Assembly: GCF_034932365.1 (NCBI RefSeq)
Contig: NZ_JAYGHR010000061.1
Span: forward strand, 186,001 to 250,000
Source of the DNA: Capilliphycus robustus
Lineage (GTDB): Bacteria; Cyanobacteriota; Cyanobacteriia; Cyanobacteriales; Microcoleaceae
Length of the DNA stretch: 64,000 bases
Direction: 5' to 3'
Shown here: piece after piece, positions 33,601 to 42,199 of the stretch
Layout of the letters: each line of letters opens with the position of its first letter
Numbering within the stretch: position 1 is the first letter of the stretch
Notes under the pieces: model-generated
Told to the model about the DNA's origin: nothing
Databases searched by the model: none
Seen by the model: the letters and a program-made list of their open reading frames with translations, nothing else
Made by a program: the position numbers and the translations under genes

Positions 33601-35996
33601 AAGTTCAAAAAGTTTCTCAAGTCCCCGTCGATATTTTTAACACAAAACGGTTACAAGGAAGTCAAATGAATTCGGTAGATGTTAACCTATTTTTTCAAGA
33701 TTTCTATGAACGGAATGCCCAAACAATTAATACAATGAAAGGGCGAGAACATACGGGTCAGGTTAAAAATGAATACCGCCAACAACGGGAGGAAGAATTT
33801 CGTGATGGTTTGTTAGCGGCGCTGTTCTGTTCTCCGACAATGGAATTGGGGATTGATATTGCTGACTTGAGCGTTGTTCATCTGCGAAATGTTCCCCCTT
33901 CCCCCGCGAATTATGCTCAACGCAGTGGACGGGCGGGACGAAGTGGACAACCTGCGTTAGTGATGACCTATGCTTCAGCCGGAAGTGGACATGACCAATA
34001 TTTTTGTCGCCGTCAAGATCAAATGGTTGCGGGGGTTGTCACTCCGCCCAAATTAGAGTTAGGAAATCCCGATTTAATTAAGTCTCATATTTATTCCCTT
34101 TGGTTGGCTTATACCGGGGCTAATTTGGGAGATTCAATGAATCAAGTTCTTGATTTAGATTTGCAAAATTATCCGCTCCGAGAGAGTTTAAAAATGCAGT
34201 TAACGTTAAATCCCCAAACATTAAATCAGTGTTTACAAGCGGCTGAAACAATTTTAGCCGATCAGTTCTGTCAAGGGGATTTGAATAAAACCAATTGGTA
34301 TTCAAGAAATTGGTTAGAAAGGGTTTTAGATAATGCGTTAAAAGTGTTTGATCAAGCCTGTGATCGATGGCGATCTTTATATCAAGATGCAGTTCAACAG
34401 TTAAACGAAGCTCGTAATATTATAGACCGTTCCAACCGGGGAGGAGTGGGAAAAGAAGAACGTAAAAATGCCGAAAATTCTCAGTGGGAAGCTCAACGAC
34501 AAATCGACTTATTAACGGGTCAATCTAATTCTAGCAGAAGCACCAGCGATTTTGATTTTTATCCCTATCGTTACTTTGCATCCGAGGGTTTTCTTCCCGG
34601 GTTTAATTTTCCTCGGCTTCCGGTACGAGCGTTTATTTCTGCGGGGAGCGAGAGCGATTTTCTATCTCGTCCTCGGGTTGTGGCTATTCGAGAGTTTGCA
34701 CCTCGCAATATCGTTTATTATGAAGGCAATAAATTTCAAATTGTTAAAACGAAAATTCCCGTCAGTGGGTTAAATTTTAATCGGGTTGCTGTTTGTGCAA
34801 ATTGTGGTTATTTCCATCAGGGACAGGATTCTCAGCGAGATATTTGTGAAAACTGCGATTCCCGGTTAATTGCGGATAGTTTTGGAAATCCAGCTAAATT
34901 ACAAGTGTTAAATATGGATACTGCTTCCACCCGACGCCGAGAAAGAATTACTTGCGATGAGGAGGAGCGATTAAAGTACGGTTATAATATTACCACACAT
35001 TTTCGTTATGCAAATCAACGACGGGAATCGGCTTTAGTTGTTGCAGCAGATGGAACCGAGTTATTAAAATTAACCTACGGAGAAACGGCGGAACTTTGGC
35101 GAATTAACCGAGGACTGCGCCGAACCGGAGAGCGGGGGTTTAAGCTGGATTCAAAAACAGGATATTGGGGAGATTCGATATCGGAAGAAACCCCCAGCGA
35201 ACAGTTAAAAACCGAAGTTAATTTGATGGTTTCCGATACGTCTAATATTTTAATTGTTCAACCGATGTGTTTACCGGATAATGAGGTTGAAGCTTATTTA
35301 GCATCTTTACAATTTGCTTTGTGGAGAGCCATTCAAGCGGTTTATAAACTCGAAGAAGATGAACTGTCTTCGGAGCGTTTAGGACAAGGAAAATACTTGC
35401 TGTTTTGGGAAGCCGCCGAAGGGGGTGCGGGAGTTCTCTCTCAAATTTTAGAAAATCCACAATCTTTTCAATTACTCGCAGATGCGGCGCTGGATATTTG
35501 TCATTTTAAACAACCCAAACCCAGTTGTACCGTTGCTTGCTATGAATGTTTGCTATCCTATCGCAATCAGTTTGACCATCCCCTGCTGAATCGTTATTTA
35601 GTTGAAGATACTTTGAACCAACTTTCATTTAGCGCTGTAAAACGCAATTCAGGAACTCTTTCACGCGAAGAACAATATCAACAACTACTTAGTAAAACCG
35701 ATGATCATTCAGAATTAGAGCGAATTGTTTTGACAGCCATTTATGACCGAGGAATGAAGTTACCGGATGCTGCTCAATTCTTCTTCCCTGAAGCGAATTG
35801 TAAACCCGATTTTGTTTATCATCAAGTTAAAATCGCCCTATTCTGTGATGGTTCTGTTCATGACCATTCTGAACGTCAAGAACAAGACAGAATTGAGCGA
35901 GAAAATTTCCAGTTTGATGAGAGCTATACAGTCATTGTTATTCGTTATGATGATGATTTAAAAGCCAAGTTAAACGAGTTGTCTGCATTGATTTAA
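30636..35996 (+). CDS. giant DUF1998 helicase, DruE/YprA-like
   Basis: 1786 residues. Residues 20-95 look like a STAS-like/DUF4325 sheet (GLKTVQLDCSEVESL). The SF2 core follows: Walker A TGTGSGKSLTY near 214, DELH box FLVLDELHTYRGRQG near 327, SAT motif IGTSATMS. Zinc-knuckle pairs CRECGQEYYG (about 543) and CLNCGIVYD lie between the RecA lobes. Motifs V and VI are SPTMELGIDIADLSVVHLR and QRSGRAGRSGQ near 1062-1100. CANCGYF/CENCDSR follow near 1386, then a DUF1998/MZB part (LFWEAAEGGAGVLSQ; CYECLLSYRNQFDHPLL). The last 100 residues resemble a Vsr/DUF559-type nuclease fold (KPDFVYHQVKIALFCDGSVH). The size and order fit DruE of Druantia better than separate DrmA plus DrmB. It is the likely motor of the operon. 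Confidence 0.85.
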   Translation: MKIPIKLNDLLQQPLVAISATSPLIGLKTVQLDCSEVESLTDEQLEALFSNIPEEWGCVELSEVFDSDTLTESFAKQLVNYVNQRLGVSEDSTPALHPETDTDTITVNSSTHLDIFELRNEVISDYRNYIESFLKIKDNRIKTFVKAELDKGQLWQDPLVQINPAYKKSASIETLIQQNILHPDCKRYFTNYTFYYHQEQAFRRAVKNTPYVLTTGTGSGKSLTYVVPIINDLLQNPNLKGVRAILVYPMNALINSQAKEFDKFLEKVPNCFITYKKYTGQESLQEKTSIQNNPPHILLTNYVMLELMLTRIYENTLVASPELKFLVLDELHTYRGRQGADVAVLIRKLRQRCGQNLLCIGTSATMSSEGNRSNRRQTVAEVASKLFGVEVQPDNVIDETLEKAIQRPYPTPQELQTAITNGFPPENERTKENFQQHPLSAWIEMQLGLKEEDGHLMRRTPTSLQAGAEQLSEEIGLSPETCLDTLQQMLLWGSRTKGMAFRLHQFVSQGGSVYATLESKNQRFLTLEGQYSTTNNRLLYPLVFCRECGQEYYGVRYDQNSYKVTPLLPTSIETEIDSDIQEGYLVIDEDGLWTSDDEDRLPDTWFKYTKRRGREAKKEYQRFIPQKLFVFSDGRVSQWGTATESERPTPCWFIPKPFLTCLNCGIVYDRKKNEFSKLSRLSSEGRSTATTLLCLSTVSRLKACSAVEEDAAKILSFTDNRQDASLQAGHFNDFVQTSFLRSSLYGALKTNQVLTHPNLALEVVKKMGLTQEDYAQQVANFGIGKKRNEEAFLHFIEYRLYEDLRRGWRIVQPNLEQCGLLEIEYNDLKLCCQNTQVWQKYPHPILLRATPKQRFDAVKVLLDQLRKDLVIDANLLQPQEIEKFKRDVNQALKDPWTIDTDQVLPQAQTASFVQGNSRQKHQAKLKLTVGSKIGRFLRSERAWLWLNQPLSESDYNILIKALVDILCDSGYLKKDGAEVQLRVDCMRWKVQKVSQVPVDIFNTKRLQGSQMNSVDVNLFFQDFYERNAQTINTMKGREHTGQVKNEYRQQREEEFRDGLLAALFCSPTMELGIDIADLSVVHLRNVPPSPANYAQRSGRAGRSGQPALVMTYASAGSGHDQYFCRRQDQMVAGVVTPPKLELGNPDLIKSHIYSLWLAYTGANLGDSMNQVLDLDLQNYPLRESLKMQLTLNPQTLNQCLQAAETILADQFCQGDLNKTNWYSRNWLERVLDNALKVFDQACDRWRSLYQDAVQQLNEARNIIDRSNRGGVGKEERKNAENSQWEAQRQIDLLTGQSNSSRSTSDFDFYPYRYFASEGFLPGFNFPRLPVRAFISAGSESDFLSRPRVVAIREFAPRNIVYYEGNKFQIVKTKIPVSGLNFNRVAVCANCGYFHQGQDSQRDICENCDSRLIADSFGNPAKLQVLNMDTASTRRRERITCDEEERLKYGYNITTHFRYANQRRESALVVAADGTELLKLTYGETAELWRINRGLRRTGERGFKLDSKTGYWGDSISEETPSEQLKTEVNLMVSDTSNILIVQPMCLPDNEVEAYLASLQFALWRAIQAVYKLEEDELSSERLGQGKYLLFWEAAEGGAGVLSQILENPQSFQLLADAALDICHFKQPKPSCTVACYECLLSYRNQFDHPLLNRYLVEDTLNQLSFSAVKRNSGTLSREEQYQQLLSKTDDHSELERIVLTAIYDRGMKLPDAAQFFFPEANCKPDFVYHQVKIALFCDGSVHDHSERQEQDRIERENFQFDESYTVIVIRYDDDLKAKLNELSALI

Positions 35997-36073
35997 AAGT
36001 TTAAACAGAAGACTCAAGCAGGGCAAAAACTAAAGTTTAAAAAGTTAAAAAGCTTAAATTATAAGCACAAAAG

Positions 36074-39000
36074 TTATGTGAAATATTTTAAGTAGTGCCA
36101 AAGTCGGTCGCGACACTTGGGCTGACGCAGTTTTTGTAAAGCTTTGGCTTCAATTTGGCGAACCCGTTCCCAAGACAGTTGCAACTTGTGACCAATTTCG
36201 ATCAAAGAGTAAGCGTGACCGTTACTCAAACCGTAGCGCATCTCAATTATATACCGTTCGCGAGGGCTGAGATCCGCCAACAGTTGTTGCAAATCCCATC
36301 GGAGAGATTTCAGCAAAACTTCGCGCACCTGTGCGGGAGTCATGTCCAACTCGGCGGCAATATTATCAATGGTAGCGATGCGACCTTTGTCTTGAAAGAT
36401 TTTGCGCTGCGCTTTTTTGATTTTATTTAATTTTTCGCCAATGTGTTCCGGAAGAAACATCCAACTGATGTCTTCCAAGTAATCGAAGTAAGCCTGAATT
36501 CGAGCAGGAGTTTGGTTGATTTTTATGTAGTAGTAGAATAGGAGTTCATCAAAATCATTAAAATCTCGATTAAAATAAGTTGATGTGTTCTGATAAGCCT
36601 TTGTAAAAGTTGGTGAAGTAAACTGATAATTTGCATTTTTAATTTTTATCGATATTGAATGACTATGTTCTCCGACTGTAGCTTGAACTGAGAAATCACA
36701 CTCTACATTGCCTGCAATAAAATCAAATTCGGAAATCAAATCGTTAGACTCTTTATAATTCCTAAAATTCAATAATTTATTATCTTTTTTGGCGGTAATT
36801 GTACCCCCTCTTGAGTGCCATTTAACCTCATTTACTTTGATTAAATCTCTAACTTGATCGTACCCCTTAAGCGTTAAAGTACACTGTTCACCGGGTTGAA
36901 TTTCTGTTTTGTTGGAAGATAGTTCAAGTGTTCTAAGTACGGGGATAATTTCAACGTCTACAGAATCAGAGATTGCTGATACTGCAATACATCCTTTGGC
37001 AATCCAATCTAGAATTTGCAAGATAAATTTTATCTTTTGTTTCAGCATCCAAGATTGTAGATTTAAGTCAAGAATAGATACATCAGGATCTAGATCAACC
37101 TCTGAAATATCAAATTCTTCTACAGTCTTGCATTCTCCATCAAATTCTGAATTTTCTTCTGTACTACTAAAAAGCCTTATTCCCAAAGAGTAAACCCGTT
37201 GTAACTCTCGGATAATTTTTACAAAAGTTTCCAGATAAGTTCCGAAAATAAAGAGTTTTATTTTGATATCGTTTTTATAAGCCTTAGCTTTGACCTGGTA
37301 GAATCCCTTTGAATTATAATCCGCAGCGTAATATCCCTGTTGATTAATTGTTCCCCCCGTTGCTTCCCAGATAACTAATTCGGGGCTAATTCCACAATTA
37401 AACTGATCTATTCCAGCAACAGTAAATTTCTGATGTTCACCGGGTTCTAATTGAATAATTGAACTCGGATTTATGTTAATTTCTCTTAAAACCGGAAGTA
37501 ATGTAACAGAAGCAGTTTTAGAAAATTCTCCCACACTCGCAGTAACAGTTACATAACCTTCTTGATATCCTCCTTTAAAGACTCCATTAGAATTAATTTT
37601 ACCTCCTGGACTACACTCCCATTTCACATCATCCAGAGGACAGCGTTCGCCTGTATGATCGTATGCAATAACATTAAAATTTACGGGTTTATTCGGTTCA
37701 ACATATATTTTTTCTGATGGAATAAAAACATATTTTAAGATACGAGGAACAATAAATTGAGCAGAGGCTTTGAGATTATAACTGGGAATAGATGCCGTAA
37801 CTTCAAAAGAACCTTTGGCGTTTTCATAAACAGTTAAACAACCTTGTTGGTCAATTTTTCCTCCTACCGCTTCCCAGATGATAAGATTTCCCGTTGATAT
37901 TTCACGTTTACGTTGGTCAAAGCCACGAACTTTTAATTGTTTAGTTTCACCCGGCTTTAAAATCAACTTGGAAGGAATGATTTCTAGAGATGTTAACTTA
38001 GCAGGTTCAACGACTGTAACCTCAACTTCAGCTTTTATTTCTCCAACAGTAGCGGTAATTTTTACTTTTTCTTCTGTATGACTGGCGGTAAAAGTTCCAT
38101 CCTCATTAATTTTTCCACTTGTTGAAGTCCAGCAAACTCGATCTATTTTGATAGTCTGTTTATATTGATCAAAACCTTTGACTTGAAAAGACTGAGTTTC
38201 ACCAAATTCTAATTCAACAAAAGATGGGGAAATTTCTAAAATCGTCAGCTTGGGAGGTTCAAAAACTTTAACCGTTACCTCGTTACTGCTAATACTTCCA
38301 GACTTGGCGGTCACTTGAAAAGTCCCATCATTATTTCCGGCTGTATAGATACCATTTTCAATGGTTCCACCCGTTGCATTCCAAAAAACAGTTTCAAGTT
38401 TAAATTCTTTATTATATTGATCGAATCCTGTGACGGTAAACGTTTGTTTTTCCCGAAAGTACAGCTTAGACACAAAACCCGGTTTAATAACTAATTTATC
38501 AAGCCTTGGCGGTTCTACAACATCAATACTAATACAATCCTTTAGAAAAGTTCCAACTTTTACTGTAACGGTAACTTTAGCCGTTTTTTGACTCGTTTTA
38601 TATTCACCCGTTTGAGGATTGATTTTACCCTCTGTAACTTGCCAAATTACAGGTTGACTTATTTCAAATATTTTATCATATTGGTCAAATCCTTGAGCTT
38701 TAAACTGATAAACTTCTCCGACTTCCAAAGGTTTAGTAGGTCTTAAAATTTGAACTTTGCTTAATTCGGGTTTGGAACTTCCTTTAAATGTGTAGGGTGA
38801 TTCTTTCGTGTCTAGATTCCAAACTTTTAGCCAATCACAGCTTCCGCAAATTAGCTTTTTATAATCGGAAGAAATTGCTGTACAATTAATCAAGCTATGA
38901 TTTAAAACCCAATATTTTTCCGTTTCTATATTTTGAAACCGGATTGTACTATTACTGTCTACAATCACGAGAGTCTTTCCATCTGGAGTCAACTTAAAGT

Positions 39001-40015
39001 CTTGAATTTTAGTGGTTTTTTTGAAAATAGTATTGCTGGAAATAAAGTCATGTTTTTTTAGATTTTCTTGGTCATTATTAAGATTTAATAAAACAGACAT
39101 CAAACCCAGACTCATTCCACCTGTAAACTTAACCAATATAAGTGAAATAGCTATAATTAATACTTTAAAAGCGTTAATTATTTTGTTGTTTTTATCGGAA
39201 GGAACATTTTTCCAAAATTTTATTTCTCCATTTCGACTTCCACTAAATAGCCGTTCACCATCTGAACTAATCGTTAAGGCTTGAACCCAGTCCGAATGTT
39301 CCTTTAAAGTTTGTAAGAGTTTACCGCTATTTAAGTTCCATAGTTTAATCGTGTTATCGGTGCTACCACTGGCTATAGTGCCATCAGAACTAATTACAGC
39401 AGAACAAATCCACCCCGAATGATCGGTTAGAGTATGTTGCTGTTTTCTGGTGTTTAAATCCCAAATTTTAAGGGTTTTATCGCAACTTCCACTGACCAAT
39501 TTTTTTCCATCAGGACTAACGGCGAGCGTTGTTACCCAACTCGAATGTCCTCTCAAGGTAAATAAACTTTCTCCTGTTTGCAGACTCCAAATCTTAATTT
39601 GACTATCTGTACCCCCCGTAATTATAGTTTTATTATCTGGAGCGATAACAACAGACAAAACCCAATGAGAATCCGCCTCAAATTTCCGTAATAATTCTCC
39701 GGTTTCCGCATCCCAAACTCTAACTATCTTCCAACTTCCGCCAACAATATATTTATTATCAGGACTGATAACAATACTTGTAATTGTATCGGTAGCAACG
39801 GGTAAGTTACCGTTTTTAGTTAAATCCGAATTGTATCCCTGCAAAATCCAATAAGCTGATTGCTGTACTTTTTCGGATTTATCTTTTAACGCCTGTCGTG
39901 TAAAACAATCCAAGTTTTCGTTAGATTTTAAGCAATCTTGCAAGGCATTTAGTCGAACATGAATATCGGGACTATTCAGGCGAGATTCAAGAGTAGGTTT
40001 GGGTAGAGTTTCCAT
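36074..40015 (-). CDS. HEAT / WD40 / Ig-like / sigma-70 region 3-4 fusion protein
   Basis: 1313 residues; AAGGT lies before the ATG. Residues 10-60 are HEAT-like. WD40 blades 1-5 span about 70-275; a hydrophobic stretch (FKVLIIAISLILVKFTGG, about 283-312) interrupts the propeller; blades 6-7 end near 418. Seven Ig-like repeats of about 85-90 residues follow (about 418-1125) with the core GFDQY and VIWEATGGTI, ending EPP. The C-terminus is a clear sigma-70 segment: LPEHIGEKLNKIKKAQR (region 3.0), AAELDMTPAQVREVLL (region 3) and LSPRERYIIEMRYGL plus SLIEIGHKLQLSWERVRQIE (region 4, -35 recognition helix). Region 2 is absent. It may be a sensor that places a -35-binding module at promoters; the membrane topology is unclear. 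The gene is convergent with the defence operon. Confidence 0.9.
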   Translation of the reverse strand: METLPKPTLESRLNSPDIHVRLNALQDCLKSNENLDCFTRQALKDKSEKVQQSAYWILQGYNSDLTKNGNLPVATDTITSIVISPDNKYIVGGSWKIVRVWDAETGELLRKFEADSHWVLSVVIAPDNKTIITGGTDSQIKIWSLQTGESLFTLRGHSSWVTTLAVSPDGKKLVSGSCDKTLKIWDLNTRKQQHTLTDHSGWICSAVISSDGTIASGSTDNTIKLWNLNSGKLLQTLKEHSDWVQALTISSDGERLFSGSRNGEIKFWKNVPSDKNNKIINAFKVLIIAISLILVKFTGGMSLGLMSVLLNLNNDQENLKKHDFISSNTIFKKTTKIQDFKLTPDGKTLVIVDSNSTIRFQNIETEKYWVLNHSLINCTAISSDYKKLICGSCDWLKVWNLDTKESPYTFKGSSKPELSKVQILRPTKPLEVGEVYQFKAQGFDQYDKIFEISQPVIWQVTEGKINPQTGEYKTSQKTAKVTVTVKVGTFLKDCISIDVVEPPRLDKLVIKPGFVSKLYFREKQTFTVTGFDQYNKEFKLETVFWNATGGTIENGIYTAGNNDGTFQVTAKSGSISSNEVTVKVFEPPKLTILEISPSFVELEFGETQSFQVKGFDQYKQTIKIDRVCWTSTSGKINEDGTFTASHTEEKVKITATVGEIKAEVEVTVVEPAKLTSLEIIPSKLILKPGETKQLKVRGFDQRKREISTGNLIIWEAVGGKIDQQGCLTVYENAKGSFEVTASIPSYNLKASAQFIVPRILKYVFIPSEKIYVEPNKPVNFNVIAYDHTGERCPLDDVKWECSPGGKINSNGVFKGGYQEGYVTVTASVGEFSKTASVTLLPVLREININPSSIIQLEPGEHQKFTVAGIDQFNCGISPELVIWEATGGTINQQGYYAADYNSKGFYQVKAKAYKNDIKIKLFIFGTYLETFVKIIRELQRVYSLGIRLFSSTEENSEFDGECKTVEEFDISEVDLDPDVSILDLNLQSWMLKQKIKFILQILDWIAKGCIAVSAISDSVDVEIIPVLRTLELSSNKTEIQPGEQCTLTLKGYDQVRDLIKVNEVKWHSRGGTITAKKDNKLLNFRNYKESNDLISEFDFIAGNVECDFSVQATVGEHSHSISIKIKNANYQFTSPTFTKAYQNTSTYFNRDFNDFDELLFYYYIKINQTPARIQAYFDYLEDISWMFLPEHIGEKLNKIKKAQRKIFQDKGRIATIDNIAAELDMTPAQVREVLLKSLRWDLQQLLADLSPRERYIIEMRYGLSNGHAYSLIEIGHKLQLSWERVRQIEAKALQKLRQPKCRDRLWHYLKYFT

Positions 40016-40351
40016 GATTTTACCTTGTTAAAAATTGCTTTTTAGATTGGAATTCGGAGATTTGAGATGATGCACGTTAATCAAGCTTTAATTGAAATAT
40101 TGGTGGTGGCAACTGGATGAGTTTATTTCAACCTCTACTCTCCAGATTAAGCGTTTTCAACTTGGATAGCTACGGGGTAATTACGGAACTTTGAAAATTT
40201 TATGAGCATCAAAAATTAGATCGTTCTCAGTAGAATTACCGATCTTCCGCGTCAAACCCTAGATCAATCATGGAATTGGTGGATTTCAGTTAGACTCAGA
40301 CTAGAGGACAGAGATTCGTCGGTATCCAAGAGTAGAGAGAACAAATTGACC
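40016..40351. other. gap downstream of the truncated STAND gene
   Basis: No intact gene. On the plus strand a short frame reads LPRQTLDQSWNWWISVRLRL (about 40241-40300), which is Trp-rich and protein-like, so it may be a scrap of a deleted gene. No continuation of the STAND protein is recognisable here, so its end was lost by deletion or rearrangement rather than by a point mutation alone. Confidence 0.4.
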
Positions 40352-41446
40352 TCAACCCGATGCTAAACTAACTGCATCAAGTTGATCAATAATGAGAACA
40401 CAAAGTCGTTTTTGAGCAATTGCAGCTAAGACTGAAGCAGGAGAACCTGGTAATCCAAGTTGCTTCCCGATATGATTGGGTAACAAAGAGTGTTCTAAAC
40501 GATCTACACGAAATGCTAATACTGGTATGCCCTGTTCATGGATAGTTTCTAGCGCTTGAAGCATGACACCACTTTTACCAACTCCGGCTACACCAGAAAT
40601 TAAGATGCTTTGCCGACTTTCTGCTTCTTCGCTCGTTAGTTTCTTTATAACTGTTTCTGCTTCATCACGAGGAATAACTTGGCTGTAAAGCATTGAATTT
40701 TTCAGCGAATAAAGATAAGAATCATTGGCATTCTGAACAGCAGCTAACACACGAGAATCTTTATGCCATTGACGACGGAGAAAGCCTCTTTTCTCTAAAT
40801 GATTCCAAATCTCATATGCAGTTAATTCGTGATGAACTTTGTCTAATGCAAACTGAGCCAGCACGTCGCTAACGTTAGCAGGCTCTCCTTCGACGAGGTA
40901 ATTAATTCTATTATCAATATCGTTGCATAAAGAGGTTTCATCATAGGTTCTAATATAAATTGGTTTTAAAGCTTCATAAGCTTCTCTATCAGAACAGTTC
41001 CAATAATTACTAATTTCTTTAAAAGCCTTCAGTGGTTCATAAGTCCGTGACTGATTCAGTTTAATAAAATCTTGCTCAAATTCTTGCCAAGAAGCCGATC
41101 TTCTTGCTCGATCTGATAGCTCGTCTAGTTGAAGAACATTGCAAATTGAAATAAACACACAATTTGCGGTTGATGTCTGAAGTTTATGCCAAAAGTTTGC
41201 TAGAACTCCTTTACTGTTTAAGTCGGCTAATCTCCATTGACCGTCGCTCTGTTGTCTTTTTACCTGGTGATACTCTCGTCTATCTTGAAAGTCTAACCAA
41301 AATTCTACTCCTTCACCCTCTTTTCCTGGTGGTTCTAGACGAATGGAATTAGCCTTCTCATCCATTACGTCAATCATACAATGCACAGTCCAGTGACCTT
41401 CATAGCGGTTCCCAAATTTATCTGCTGCTCCTCCAGGTAAAGGCAT
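40352..41446 (-). pseudogene. Cap4-type nuclease / STAND ATPase, truncated after Walker B
   Basis: 364 residues after AAGGAGATATAAACC, an excellent start. The N-terminus (MPLPGGAADKFGNRYEGHW, then GVEFWLDFQDRREYHQVKRQ) matches the dsDNA-nuclease domain of the Cap4/DUF4297 kind, with the EYHQVK catalytic strand. Winged-helix-like and helical parts follow. Walker A is SGVAGVGKSG near 284 and Walker B LCVLIIDQLDAVS near 350; the protein stops nine residues after the Asp. Complete STAND members are usually over 1000 residues, with sensor repeats at the C-terminus. The sensor half is missing, so it is probably a dead gene or a free nuclease-ATPase. It is the last gene of the trypsin-Trypco1 operon. 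Confidence 0.75.
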
Positions 41447-41560
41447 GGTTTATATCTCCTTGAATTAAAAAATGAAGTTTTTCTTTGTCAAATTGCTCGT
41501 GTTCTGCTTCATCTATTTTATCTTTTGAGGAATTCAAGCGATCGCGCAACGGGTTTCATC

Positions 41561-42199
41561 TTAGAACAACACGGCACCCAGATTAACAATTCCTTTAATT
41601 TTAGCAAGCAAATTAACAGAATTCATGGATTGACACCTTCTAATAAACTCTTGATAGGCGATCGCACTGGGTAAAATGATGCTGGTTTCTTCCCAGTCAA
41701 AAATAAAATCTTCAGGAACTCGCCACTCTCGTTCATCTGTCCAATCAATAATGGTTTTATCGTCGCCGAGATCGAAGCGAACGATTCTCCACCATTCACT
41801 AGGAGGCAAATATTTTTTAGCATCTTCTGAGCGATCATAAATAACAGGCCGTCCCCCTTTTCGATAAACATAAGGCTTAGAAAAAGTTAAACCTACTCCC
41901 TGATATCTCACTTTCCCCGATGGATTTTTTTGGCGATACTCCTGCTCCAAATAAATATTCTGTGCCAGAGAATAGAGCGGCGTTTCTTGAAAGCAAACGG
42001 CTCTCCGTTCCCCACAGATAAAACCGGATTGAGTTGAGCTACCGATCAACTTTTTCTCTATTAAAATTTTCATTAAAACATCTATCGCCGGAGAAGATTT
42101 ACCGTTAATAATAGCAGATCGAGTTAAATGTACAACCTGACTGGTCATGTCAGAACGGGAGACAACTCGTTTTTTCCAATCTTCAATTGTGTAAGGCAT
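41561..42199 (-). CDS. unknown defence-associated protein
   Basis: 212 residues. Visible blocks are SQVVHLTRSAI, AVCFQETPLYSLAQNIY, GVGLTFSKPYVYRKGGRPVI and DWTDEREWRVPEDF, followed by IILPSAIAYQEFIRRC. This pattern recurs, as far as I recall, in unnamed proteins encoded near restriction and abortive-infection genes; I cannot give a family name. The conserved Cys/Glu/Arg residues hint at an enzyme. Its start lies 55 bases inside the end of the protease gene, so the two are coupled. A signal-processing or effector role within the trypsin/STAND operon is inferred from position. Confidence 0.6.
   Translation of the reverse strand: MPYTIEDWKKRVVSRSDMTSQVVHLTRSAIINGKSSPAIDVLMKILIEKKLIGSSTQSGFICGERRAVCFQETPLYSLAQNIYLEQEYRQKNPSGKVRYQGVGLTFSKPYVYRKGGRPVIYDRSEDAKKYLPPSEWWRIVRFDLGDDKTIIDWTDEREWRVPEDFIFDWEETSIILPSAIAYQEFIRRCQSMNSVNLLAKIKGIVNLGAVLF

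Noticed and set aside
36074..36540. Separate sigma-factor gene at the end of the WD40-Ig protein
   Set aside because: The reading frame is continuous, with no start codon plus ribosome site before the sigma part that would suggest an independent gene.
40241..40367. Trp-rich frame LPRQTLDQSWNWWISVRL as a gene
   Set aside because: It is only about 40 codons, has no start, and no family could be named; it was kept only as possible debris.
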